DNA of 6,671 bases from NCBI GenBank assembly GCA_031289575.1, contig JAITPE010000214.1, positions 1 to 6,671 of the forward strand, read 5' to 3'. A program made the translations under genes and the position numbers. Shown here piece by piece: positions 1 through 6,511 of the stretch. Source of the DNA: Spirochaetia bacterium. GTDB lineage: Bacteria; Spirochaetota; UBA4802; UBA5550. The notes below the pieces were generated by a model. That model was not told the DNA's origin, did no database searches, and saw only the letters and a program-made list of their open reading frames with translations. Within the stretch, counting starts at the first letter, position 1, and the number at the start of each line of letters is the position of its first letter.

Positions 1-154
1 TATCCAATGTGACAACATCGGGCATAAAACGCTCAAATATTTCAATTGCATCCTCGCCGTTATCCGCGGTTCGAACCTCAATTGAGAAATCAGAGAGATA
101 TTTTTCAATTATCTGCCGCATAATCCGTGAATCATCAACAATCAGGACTTTCAT
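1..154 (-). CDS. CheY-like response regulator receiver domain, 5' part only
   Basis: This is the first 51 codons of a receiver-domain protein that runs off the left edge of the window. It starts with ATG at 154 and opens with MKVLIVDDSRIMRQ, the classic beta1 strand followed by the acidic pair D7 and D8 that binds Mg2+. The stretch DVVTLD ends at D51, which falls exactly where the phosphoacceptor Asp of CheY-family proteins sits, so the window cuts the gene just after the phosphorylation site. The family receives a phosphoryl group from a histidine kinase, usually in the cytoplasm. Whether this is a stand-alone CheY-like protein or carries an output domain cannot be seen. The gene is separated from ybeY by 125 bases and has only a weak purine-rich ribosome binding site (TAAAG). 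The receiver call is firm. The partner kinase and the output are unknown. Confidence 0.9.
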   Translation of the reverse strand, partial: MKVLIVDDSRIMRQIIEKYLSDFSIEVRTADNGEDAIEIFERFMPDVVTLD

Positions 155-165
155 TCTTTAAACTT

Positions 166-192
166 TTTTTAGTCCCGCCTAATTTTTGTCAA
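166..192 (-). promoter_or_regulatory. possible promoter for the receiver gene
   Basis: A perfect TTGACA hexamer (192 to 187) lies 32 bases upstream of the receiver start. With a short 15-base spacer it is followed by TAAAAA (171 to 166), a mediocre -10 match. The implied transcript start would leave a very short leader of under about 10 bases, which weakens the call. The 125-base gap to ybeY makes a separate promoter plausible. I see no convincing terminator hairpin after ybeY, so read-through from the operon is also possible. Confidence 0.25.
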
Positions 193-279
193 TACAAAGC
201 GGTGTTCATACGATTTTTTTTTCGGGCGCTCACGCAGAATGACAATTGGACACGGATAATAACAGTCAGATATTTTTTA

Positions 280-762
280 TTAAGACATAATCTCAAAGAG
301 TTCGTCTTCCTTTGCCCGCATAATGCCGCCCTCTTCCTCGGATTTTTCATGGTCGTATCCGGTCAAGTGGAGAATGCCGTGTATCAAAAGCCGCTTCACC
401 TCATCCTTAAGGCTCACCCCGTACTCGAACGACTGTTCGGCTGCTCTTTCGAGGCTGATATATATATCGCCGAGTTCCTCAGTTTCCGTTTCGCCGTGCG
501 GAAACGGATCTTCATCTTCCATATCCTCCATATACGCGAAGCTGATTACATCGGTCGGGGCGTTCTTTTTGCGGTATTTTTTGTTTATTTCTTTTATGTA
601 TTCATCGTTCGTCATTATGAGCGAGATGACGGCATTGCGTAAAGCAAGAGCGCCGCAAATTTTTCCGCCAAGCGCGGAGAGCCACATTTCATCAATCCCG
701 CGCCAGGGCAGCTCGATGTCCTCTGTGAAGACTTCAATCAGCGCTTTCATTCGCGCTTTCAT
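280..762 (-). CDS. ybeY: YbeY endoribonuclease / rRNA maturation factor
   Basis: The protein is 160 aa from the chosen ATG at 762, the usual family length. The signature zinc-binding motif HGILHLTGYDH is at residues 128 to 138, supplying the three metal-ligand histidines. Upstream are the family motifs RKKNAPTDVISF (64 to 75, including the conserved Arg) and LGDIYIS (97 to 103). YbeY is a cytoplasmic metalloprotein needed for 16S rRNA 3'-end maturation and 70S ribosome quality control. The reading frame stays open back to 816, which would add 18 residues, but that would lie deep inside the upstream gene and exceed the family length. Starts at 762 and 750 (MKARMKAL) are both credible. The one at 762 has an AAGAAG purine run just before it. 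The gene overlaps the 3' end of the HD phosphodiesterase gene by 29 bases, suggesting translational coupling. Confidence 0.97.
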   Translation of the reverse strand: MKARMKALIEVFTEDIELPWRGIDEMWLSALGGKICGALALRNAVISLIMTNDEYIKEINKKYRKKNAPTDVISFAYMEDMEDEDPFPHGETETEELGDIYISLERAAEQSFEYGVSLKDEVKRLLIHGILHLTGYDHEKSEEEGGIMRAKEDELFEIMS

Positions 763-2995
763 TCTTCTTGAGCTTTTTCTCAAGGCGTTCAATATCCGCG
801 CTTTCAGGGTACTCAAGGCGCGTATGATAGATCCCGCTCAATATAACAAGAAAAGAATTTTCTATTGAGCTGAGATCGGCCATTGAGAGATCGGTGTTTT
901 CAAACTCACCCTCGTTCAGCTTGTTGTATATTATCTTGCGCACCGTGCCCCTGAGCTTGGCATGAGTGGGATCCTGAATTGAACGCGACGCGGCCTCAAT
1001 GGAATCCGCAAGCATTACAACAGCCGATTCCTTTGTCTGCGGCTTGGGCCCCGGATACTGGAAATCCGACTTGTGCACATTGGATTCCTCATCGGTTACA
1101 GATTCGAGCGCTTTATGATAAAAGTATGTCATTGTAGTATTGCCGTGATGCTCGCGTATAAAGTCTATGACCGATTCGGGCAGCCTCTGCTCTTTCGCGA
1201 TGGCAACGCCTGTTTCCACATGCGATATTATCAGCTTCGAGTAATCCGAGGGAGAGAGCTTCGAGGCGAGCGGATCTGTCACCTTGTTTTCTATGTATAT
1301 GCCGGCATTCTCTATCTTCCCTATATCATGATAAAACGCGCCTACCCTCGCGAGAATCGGATCGGCCTTTATATTGCGGCAGGCGGCCTCGGCCATATTT
1401 GAAACAATGAGAGAATGATGATACGTTCCCGGCGCCTTCATCAGCATTTTTCTAAAGATATCGCTGTTGAGATCCGAAAGCTCAAGCAGCTTGAATTTTG
1501 TCGTGACGCCGAAAGCGCTTTCGTAAAAAGGAAAAAGTCCCAGCGCGAGAACCGAATTGATTATGCCGCTGCCTATCGCGATTTGAACATTCTTCAGGCA
1601 CAGGTACAGCTGAGTTTCCTGCATAAGCGTTATGGCGATAACAACAACCGAATTAACAAGCCCTATGTATAAACCGCCCAGCAGGAAATCTGTCCTCTTT
1701 TGCACCTTCAGGTTTACAAAAACGCCGAGCAGCGCCGATGTGAATGCCAAAATGACAGTGTTAAAATCATCGTGTATCATGAACGTGAAGAACACAACAT
1801 GGAATCCCATGATCGTTGCGAGCACGGGACTATACAAAATAGAAAGAACCATTGTGATAAGAGGAATCGGCAGCAGAAGGGCAAAGGCGGCTGTTGTATT
1901 GGCCGTAACAATAAAAAAAGCGTATACCAAGAAAACCGACAAGAGCGAAAATATTATGACCGAAAACTTTTTATCAGGTATAACTATGCCGCCGGATGCG
2001 ATAAAAAAAACAAAAATACACAGAAAAATAAACTGTATGAGAAAAACGCCGGCGACGTATGTGATGTTTGATTTTTCCGCCAGCTTGTTGAGAACATTTA
2101 TGCGGTCAATGGCCTCGAGCGTTACGGTATCGCCCTCGCGGAGTACGGTCTGTCCCTTTTTGAGGAGCCCCATCACCGGCTTTACCGTGCTGTCGGCCTC
2201 GGCAAGGCGCTTTTTGGTTTCCTCTTCGTTAAAGAAGGTGTCGGGCTTGAGCATGCCGTTTATGAACAACGCGATAGAGTTCAAGGCCTTGGCCGGCATA
2301 TCCGGAGCGATTGAGCGGCATATTCCGTATACCTTTTTTTGCATCTCATCCACCGGATAGAGATTATCTATGTTTCCGGATATTTCATCGGATTCAACGC
2401 TGCTGTTTATAAGCCTCACCGTTATATTTCTGTTGTCTAAATTCAGCGGATTGTTGTAGGCCGATTCTGTAATATTCACTTCTTTGTTGTCATAAATATG
2501 TATGACTATTCTTGAAATAATCCTTTTGAGTTCATCGCCCGCGCCGTAGCTCAAAAAGAAAAGGAGAACCGAATCGTTGACATGGTACGGCAGCCTTTTT
2601 TTAAGCGTCATAAGCTGATACATCATATCATCATTATCCATCGGCGGATGCTGCGCCCTTGTCGCGGCAACATTTCTAAAAACGCTGTCCACCATTTGCA
2701 GGCGCTCCGTAAGAACAGCCGTATCCCTGTCAAAAACAATAGGCGATGACGCGGCAACCCTTTCACGCAGGCGATCGGTCTCGGCCTCTTTTATAAAATG
2801 TATATCCTGCGGAGCGCGTACTTCCTCAAGCGCGATATCGCCCACATTGTACCGGTATGTTTTACCTGTATTGTTAAGGGCGAGCAGCACTGTGGAAAGC
2901 AGTATCAGAAGAAAAACGCTTCCCAAACACCAGAGGTTTTTTTTCTCCGCAAAAACCGATGAAAGCTGTCCGATTATATTACCTATGAATTTCAT
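734..2995 (-). CDS. pgpH: 7TM-HD membrane phosphodiesterase, PgpH/YqfF family (probable c-di-AMP hydrolase)
   Basis: This is a 753-aa membrane protein. Residues 1 to 21 are cytoplasmic and 22 to 40 form a signal-anchor helix. A large extracytoplasmic 7TMR-HDED region (about 45 to 310) includes VGDIALEEVRAPQD and, near its end, LLKKGQTVLREGDTVT. About seven hydrophobic helices follow (about 312 to 490). The C-terminal cytoplasmic HD domain shows YHHSLIVSNMAEAA (525 to 538), YHDIGK with the defining H556 and D557, SHVETG (591 to 596), EHHGN (615 to 619) and LADSIEAASR (662 to 671), the metal-ligand set expected of an active enzyme. Listeria PgpH of this family hydrolyses c-di-AMP to pApA; the substrate here is inferred. 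A GAAGAAAG ribosome binding site lies 6 bases before the ATG. The gene starts 28 bases after phoH, and its C-terminal NESANESAD tail overlaps ybeY. Confidence 0.95.
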   Translation of the reverse strand: MKFIGNIIGQLSSVFAEKKNLWCLGSVFLLILLSTVLLALNNTGKTYRYNVGDIALEEVRAPQDIHFIKEAETDRLRERVAASSPIVFDRDTAVLTERLQMVDSVFRNVAATRAQHPPMDNDDMMYQLMTLKKRLPYHVNDSVLLFFLSYGAGDELKRIISRIVIHIYDNKEVNITESAYNNPLNLDNRNITVRLINSSVESDEISGNIDNLYPVDEMQKKVYGICRSIAPDMPAKALNSIALFINGMLKPDTFFNEEETKKRLAEADSTVKPVMGLLKKGQTVLREGDTVTLEAIDRINVLNKLAEKSNITYVAGVFLIQFIFLCIFVFFIASGGIVIPDKKFSVIIFSLLSVFLVYAFFIVTANTTAAFALLLPIPLITMVLSILYSPVLATIMGFHVVFFTFMIHDDFNTVILAFTSALLGVFVNLKVQKRTDFLLGGLYIGLVNSVVVIAITLMQETQLYLCLKNVQIAIGSGIINSVLALGLFPFYESAFGVTTKFKLLELSDLNSDIFRKMLMKAPGTYHHSLIVSNMAEAACRNIKADPILARVGAFYHDIGKIENAGIYIENKVTDPLASKLSPSDYSKLIISHVETGVAIAKEQRLPESVIDFIREHHGNTTMTYFYHKALESVTDEESNVHKSDFQYPGPKPQTKESAVVMLADSIEAASRSIQDPTHAKLRGTVRKIIYNKLNEGEFENTDLSMADLSSIENSFLVILSGIYHTRLEYPESADIERLEKKLKKNESANESAD

Positions 2996-3023
2996 TATAT
3001 GCTTTCTTCATTTTTATTCTTTT

Positions 3024-3998
3024 TTATTCATTTCTATTCATCATGGAGTTTCTTTCGTAAGCCGCGACTATTTTTTCCACTACCGGATGCCGTGATATAT
3101 CTTCCCTGCCGAAACGTATGAATTTTATTTCATCTATTCCTGTAAGAATCTTCATCGCGTGCAAAAGACCGGAACGGTCCGGCTTCTCAAGATCTATCTG
3201 CGTTATATCTCCGGTTATCACAAACTTTGAGCTGCCGCCGAGCCTTGTCAGGAACATCTTCATCTGCGAATGCGTTGTATTCTGAGCCTCGTCGAGAATA
3301 ATGAAAGAGCCCTTGAGCGTCCGGCCTCTCATATACGCTAAGGGCGCGATCTCTATCTGCCCCTGCTCTATGAGCTTCGAGACTCTTTCAAATGAAAGCA
3401 GATCAAACATCGAATCATACAGCGGCCTAAGATACGGATTAACCTTCTGTATGAGGTCGCCCGGCAGGAATCCGAGATTCTCGCCGGCCTCCACGGCAGG
3501 CCTTGTTAAAACAATCCTCTCGCACCTGCCCTTGAGAAAACTGTTGAGCGCGGCCGCGACCGCGAGGTATGTCTTTCCTGTACCGGCCGGCCCTATGCCG
3601 AACGTTACCGGGTGGCTGTTTATGGCCGACAGGTAGCGCCCCTGATTGAGCGTTTTTGGAAAAACAGCTTTGCCTGTTTCCGGAATCATTATTTTAAGCG
3701 CGTTGATATCGTCGGGCCGTAATTCCTGCCCTTCCCTTGCCAAAGTTGAAAAGTACTTTATGTCAAACTCGGAAAACTCATAGGACTCGCCCTTGAGGGA
3801 GAGGAAATCGCTCAATAGATGCAAAAGCCTTGAAGCCGGGGCATGCCTTTCCTCCACGCCGGAGAGGATGAAGGTGTTTCCTCTCGGAATTATTTCCACC
3901 TCCATGATCTCTTCGATTCTGCGGATATTCTTATCGTTAGCGCCGCAGATGCGCTTATACAATGAAAGATCAGCTATTTCTACGGCGCCTTGAATCAT
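3024..3998 (-). CDS. phoH: PhoH/YbeZ family ATPase
   Basis: The protein is 324 aa from the ATG at 3998, the normal size for PhoH-like ATPases of the YbeZ type. A small N-terminal RNA-binding-like (KH-type) region (about 10 to 70) precedes the P-loop domain. The Walker A motif GPAGTGKT is at 136 to 143, the Walker B motif FIILDEAQN at 232 to 240, and a sensor-like TGD at 262 to 264. LTRPAVEAGENLGFLPGD (164 to 181) is highly characteristic of the family. These proteins are predicted RNA-associated ATPases that work with YbeY, which is encoded two genes downstream. The frame is open further upstream to 4076, but the ATG at 3998 overlaps the aspS stop as ATGA and gives the family N-terminus, so translation is probably coupled. 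The purine run AAGGGTGA lies about 10 bases before this ATG. Confidence 0.97.
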   Translation of the reverse strand: MIQGAVEIADLSLYKRICGANDKNIRRIEEIMEVEIIPRGNTFILSGVEERHAPASRLLHLLSDFLSLKGESYEFSEFDIKYFSTLAREGQELRPDDINALKIMIPETGKAVFPKTLNQGRYLSAINSHPVTFGIGPAGTGKTYLAVAAALNSFLKGRCERIVLTRPAVEAGENLGFLPGDLIQKVNPYLRPLYDSMFDLLSFERVSKLIEQGQIEIAPLAYMRGRTLKGSFIILDEAQNTTHSQMKMFLTRLGGSSKFVITGDITQIDLEKPDRSGLLHAMKILTGIDEIKFIRFGREDISRHPVVEKIVAAYERNSMMNRNE

Positions 3999-5773
3999 TG
4001 AGTTTCTGTCACCCTTATGGCAAGTTCTTTCAGTTGTTCCCGCTCCACGGGCGATGGCGCGCCGCTCATGAGGCACTGCCCCTTTTGTGTTTTTGGAAAG
4101 GCAATTATCTCACGGATGGATTCCCTTTTAAGAAGAAGCGTCATGATTCGGTCGAGCCCAAGGGCAAGTCCGCCGTGCGGCGGCGCTCCGTACTGAAGGG
4201 CCTCGAGCAGAAATGAGAACTTAAGCTTCGCTTCATCCTCGGGGATATTCTCCAGCTCAAATATTTTGCTCTGAATCTCACGGCTGCTGATTCTTATGGA
4301 GCCGCCGCCTATCTCCGACCCGTTCAGTACAATATCGTACGCCTGCGCCTTGACCTTGCCGGCATCCTCGGGTTTTATGCTATCGAGCATCTGCAGGCAT
4401 TCATCCTTCGGCGCGGTAAACGGATGGTGCGTTGAGTAGAAGCGCTTATCCTCGCTGCTGTACTCAAAGAGGGGAAAATCGGTAACCCATAAAAAATTCA
4501 GCTTGTTATCATCAATCATATCCAAATCGCGCGCGGCCTTGATTCTCATGTTGGCAAGCGTTTGGTTTACAATCTTTGGTTTGTCTACAGAGAAAAAGAG
4601 TATCGCGTCATTTACAAGGTTAAAGCGTTCGATAACCGCCTTCTTCTCCTCATCGCTCAAGAACTTTGAGATTCCGCCCTCAAAGCCGCCGTCCTTGTAG
4701 CGGAACATCGGGAACCCCTTGGCCCCGTATATCTTTACATGCTCTGTGTAATCATCGCTCATTTTGCGCGAGATGCGGCCTTCATCCTCAACAGCGAAAC
4801 CCTTGACAATCCCTCCGGAAGAAAGCGCTGATGAGAATACCTTGAACCCGGATTCGGCGAATATGTCTCCGCAGTCCTTAAGCTCAAGGCCGAAACGCGT
4901 ATCGGGCTTGTCACAGCCGTACCTGTCCATGGCCTCGTCGTATGTCAGGTGAGCGATTGGAAACTCAATCTCCTTGCCGGTCACTCCGTAAACGATGTCA
5001 CGCAAAAGGCCCTCAACAAGGCTCATGATCATCTCCTGGGTTACAAAGGACATCTCAAGGTCTATTTGTGTAAACTCGGGCTGCCTGTCGTTGCGGAGAT
5101 CCTCATCCCTGAAGCATTTAGCAATCTGATAATAGCGGTCGAATCCCGAAACCATTAGTATCTGTTTGAATATTTGCGGCGACTGCGGCAGGGCGTAAAA
5201 CTGTCCGTGATTTATACGGCTGGGAACCAGAAAATCGCGCGCGCCCTCGGGCGTCGATTTATTAAGTATAGGAGTTTCTATTTCAAAGAATCTGTTTTGG
5301 GATAGATAGTTTCTTGTAATCTGCATAACCTTGCTGCGCTGAATAATGGCATCGCGCATTTCTTCCCTGCGCAGGTCGAGAAAGCGATAGCGCAGCCGTA
5401 CCTCCTCGCTTATAGTATCTCTTGTGTTAAGCGGAAATGGCGGCACCTTTGATGTGTTGAGTATTTCTATTGAATCGGCCACGACCTCAATTTCGCCTGT
5501 CGCGATATTTGGGTTTACCGTATCCGAAGAGCGCAGGCGCACGGAGCCAGTGAGTTTTACCACATACTCGCTGCGGGTCTGGTCGGCGAGGCGGGCGTTA
5601 TCCGCCGATTTTGACGAGTCGAAGACCGCCTGCACAAGCCCGCTTACGTCTCTTATTTCAAGGAAGATGATTCCCCCAAGGTCTCTTTTGGTGTCGACCC
5701 ACCCGGCCAAAAGTACATCCTTGCCGGCGTCGTTTACAGTCAGTTCTCCGCAATAGGCTCTATGCTTATACAT
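3995..5773 (-). CDS. aspS: aspartate--tRNA ligase (AspRS), bacterial type
   Basis: The protein is 592 aa, the full length for bacterial AspRS. Domains in order are the N-terminal OB-fold anticodon-binding domain (about 1 to 105, with GWVDTKRDLGGIIFLEIRD at 24 to 42), the class II catalytic core, a bacterial GAD insertion (about 290 to 420), and the rest of the core. Motif 2 is FRDEDLRNDRQPEFTQ (221 to 236) and motif 3 is GLALGLDRI (535 to 543). ATPEGARD-like STPEGARD (173 to 180) and QSPQIFKQ (197 to 204) are aspartate/ATP-site family signatures. It charges tRNA-Asp in the cytoplasm. The ATG at 5773 is preceded by a strong AGGAG four bases upstream. An in-frame extension to 5887 would add 38 non-conserved residues and run through the promoter region, so I rejected it. 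Leu32 matches the residue in discriminating E. coli AspRS. It is the first gene of the operon. Confidence 0.98.
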   Translation of the reverse strand: MYKHRAYCGELTVNDAGKDVLLAGWVDTKRDLGGIIFLEIRDVSGLVQAVFDSSKSADNARLADQTRSEYVVKLTGSVRLRSSDTVNPNIATGEIEVVADSIEILNTSKVPPFPLNTRDTISEEVRLRYRFLDLRREEMRDAIIQRSKVMQITRNYLSQNRFFEIETPILNKSTPEGARDFLVPSRINHGQFYALPQSPQIFKQILMVSGFDRYYQIAKCFRDEDLRNDRQPEFTQIDLEMSFVTQEMIMSLVEGLLRDIVYGVTGKEIEFPIAHLTYDEAMDRYGCDKPDTRFGLELKDCGDIFAESGFKVFSSALSSGGIVKGFAVEDEGRISRKMSDDYTEHVKIYGAKGFPMFRYKDGGFEGGISKFLSDEEKKAVIERFNLVNDAILFFSVDKPKIVNQTLANMRIKAARDLDMIDDNKLNFLWVTDFPLFEYSSEDKRFYSTHHPFTAPKDECLQMLDSIKPEDAGKVKAQAYDIVLNGSEIGGGSIRISSREIQSKIFELENIPEDEAKLKFSFLLEALQYGAPPHGGLALGLDRIMTLLLKRESIREIIAFPKTQKGQCLMSGAPSPVEREQLKELAIRVTETQ

Positions 5774-5775
5774 GC

Positions 5776-5783
5776 ATCTCCTC
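5776..5783 (-). promoter_or_regulatory. aspS: aspS ribosome binding site
   Basis: Read on the minus strand, a GAGGAG core lies about four bases before the ATG at 5773. This near-consensus site decides the start in favour of the 592-residue protein over the 38-residue extension. An out-of-frame ATG lies between the site and the chosen start but opens no sensible protein. Confidence 0.7.
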
Positions 5784-5799
5784 AGGCAGCTTGAAATAT

Positions 5800-5818
5800 T
5801 GCGCCATTTTCCGGCGCA
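5800..5818 (-). promoter_or_regulatory. hairpin in the aspS leader
   Basis: A 6-bp perfect stem TGCGCC / GGCGCA with a 7-base loop sits in the short untranslated leader of aspS, about 20 bases upstream of its ribosome binding site. It lacks the T-run of an intrinsic terminator, and the leader is far too short for a T-box. It may simply affect transcript stability or be a chance palindrome. Confidence 0.35.
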
Positions 5819-5824
5819 GAGAAC

Positions 5825-5854
5825 AGAACATTTCCCGGAAGGGCTTTTTGTCAA
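5825..5854 (-). promoter_or_regulatory. possible sigma-70 type promoter for the aspS operon
   Basis: A perfect TTGACA -35 hexamer lies at 5854 to 5849, about 75 bases upstream of the aspS start. Candidate -10 hexamers at 17 to 18 bases spacing (around 5831 to 5825, ATGTTC or TGTTCT) are weak matches. The position fits a leader of about 45 bases before aspS. The -35 match is what I actually see; the rest is inference. Confidence 0.4.
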
Positions 5855-5893
5855 GCGGGAAAATGCATATAAATTTTTTGCCGGCAATTGTCT

Positions 5894-5934
5894 GAATTAG
5901 GATTAGAGGATTAAAGGATTAAAGGATTTTAAAG
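5894..5934. repeat. short 8-base tandem repeat run (GATTAAAG)
   Basis: The units GATTAGAG (5901 to 5908), GATTAAAG (5909 to 5916) and GATTAAAG (5917 to 5924) are consecutive. A ten-base variant of the unit, GATTTTAAAG, ends at 5934, and a degenerate GAATTAG precedes the run. It lies upstream of the aspS promoter in non-coding DNA. Runs like this are common between genes and could vary in copy number by slippage. Confidence 0.75.
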
Positions 5935-5943
5935 GGCATCGGC

Positions 5944-5967
5944 ATTCTGCGCGCGATGGCGCAGAAT
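5944..5967. repeat. 9-bp perfect inverted repeat
   Basis: ATTCTGCGC and GCGCAGAAT form a perfect 9-bp stem around the 6-base loop GCGATG. It sits in the divergent intergenic region between aspS and the small plus-strand gene, so it is not placed as a terminator for either. No T-run follows on either strand. Together with the nearby 5994 to 6010 palindrome it suggests an intergenic repeat element. Confidence 0.7.
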
Positions 5968-5993
5968 CCATGAAAAAATCTGCGGTCAAGGCA

Positions 5994-6016
5994 GGCGAAC
6001 ACAGTTCGCCCCTACG
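5994..6016. repeat. palindrome with CCCCTAC tail, copy 1
   Basis: GGCGAAC and GTTCGCC form a 7-bp stem with the 3-base loop ACA, followed by CCTACGA. The overall plan (GC-rich stem, short loop, CCCCTAC just after the stem) is shared with the element at 6512 to 6540. Hairpins of this kind are widespread dispersed repeats in many bacterial genomes; here they flank the accessory mini-region. Confidence 0.7.
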
Positions 6017-6052
6017 AGATTTTGCGGCAAAAGCCAATGCCGCATGTATATG

Positions 6053-6080
6053 TTGACTTTTTTGCCTACTGCCTTAACTT
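6053..6080 (+). promoter_or_regulatory. possible promoter for the 50-aa gene
   Basis: TTGACT (6053 to 6058, five of six to the -35 consensus) is followed after 16 bases by TAACTT (6075 to 6080), a moderate -10. The implied start leaves a short leader that contains the strong ribosome binding site. TAATAT at 6084 is a better -10 by sequence but is too far from the -35 and too close to the ribosome binding site. Confidence 0.4.
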
Positions 6081-6089
6081 GGGTAATAT

Positions 6090-6097
6090 AAGGGGGG
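6090..6097 (+). promoter_or_regulatory. strong ribosome binding site of the 50-aa gene
   Basis: The purine run AAGGGGGG lies seven bases before the ATG at 6105. It is the main reason to treat this short frame as a real gene. Confidence 0.6.
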
Positions 6098-6104
6098 CGA
6101 CAAA

Positions 6105-6257
6105 ATGGGTACAAAAGTAAAACCCGTACAACCTACGGAGATAAAAGACAAAAAAATCATTCGGGAAGTCATTGCGCAGATCCGCAAACCAATATCTCCC
6201 GAAGTAATCAAGCGTAATAAGAAAATGGACGCTATGATTGATAAATTCATGAAGTAA
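6105..6257 (+). CDS. small basic protein of unknown function, 50 aa
   Basis: An intact plus-strand frame of 50 codons (MGTKVKPVQPTEIKDKK at the start, DAMIDKFMK at the end) is preceded by an AAGGGGGG ribosome binding site and a plausible promoter. The product is rich in Lys and Ile, has no hydrophobic segment, and looks like a short extended N-terminus followed by one or two charged helices (about residues 14 to 27 and 31 to 49). Its size and charge resemble the antitoxin-like first gene of small two-gene modules, but I recognise no family and assign no function. It is the only plus-strand gene here and is divergent from the aspS operon. Directly after its stop, the same frame continues into a stretch that looks like a decayed coding sequence, which would be its partner gene or its own former C-terminus. 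Confidence 0.6.
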   Translation: MGTKVKPVQPTEIKDKKIIREVIAQIRKPISPEVIKRNKKMDAMIDKFMK

Positions 6258-6403
6258 GCTCCATGCAACAACAGCTATTTCGCTTGCCGCTTCATTACCG
6301 TTGACGCTGATATAGAACACGATGAAGGCGTTTTGTCCTAAACGCCGAACTTTACAACAAAAACCGCAAGACTATCAGCATGCGCCTCGATCTTTACAGC
6401 TAA
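6258..6403 (+). pseudogene. possible decayed coding remnant with frameshift
   Basis: Following the 50-aa gene's stop in the same frame there are 27 open codons containing YFACRFITVDADIEHDEGVL, ending at a TAA at 6339. Shifting frame at 6338 gives 21 more protein-like codons (LNAELYNKNRKTISMRLDLY plus Ser) to a TAA at 6401. Joined, the two halves read like one beta-rich domain of about 48 residues broken by one missing base near 6336. No start codon is visible in frame. I do not recognise the family. Random open stretches of this length are possible, so the call rests mainly on residue composition. The rest of the gap to 6560 holds the second palindrome and nothing else I can support. Confidence 0.35.
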
Positions 6404-6511
6404 CATCAAAAAAAATCAACGGGCGATGAGGAAGCAAACCGCAGTCGCAGAAATCCATGAATGCATAAACCAAACGGCGGACGGCTCTCGCCGGCCCGCC
6501 CATAGACATTT

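Noticed and set aside
1625..1655. Asn-codon-like AACAAC runs considered as a DGR template repeat
   Set aside because: They lie inside the membrane region of the HD phosphodiesterase gene on the opposite strand and do not match the flanking anchors of the putative variable region.
3999..4076. Longer phoH start at 4076
   Set aside because: The extension lies wholly inside aspS coding sequence and adds non-conserved residues. The ATGA overlap start gives the family N-terminus.
5774..5887. Longer aspS with 38 extra N-terminal residues
   Set aside because: The extra residues do not resemble AspRS, the added region contains the probable promoter and leader hairpin, and the AGGAG site points to the start at 5773.
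5774..5900. T-box or other riboswitch upstream of aspS
   Set aside because: The leader is too short and has no T-box motif, specifier loop or terminator/antiterminator pair.
6258..6300. A 13-codon plus-strand frame starting with ATG at about 6263 right after the 50-aa gene
   Set aside because: It is too short, lacks a ribosome binding site and is interrupted before any recognisable domain.
6066..6320. Minus-strand open frames opposite the 50-aa gene
   Set aside because: The predicted peptides look like antisense translations, have no ribosome binding site, and overlap the better-supported plus-strand gene.
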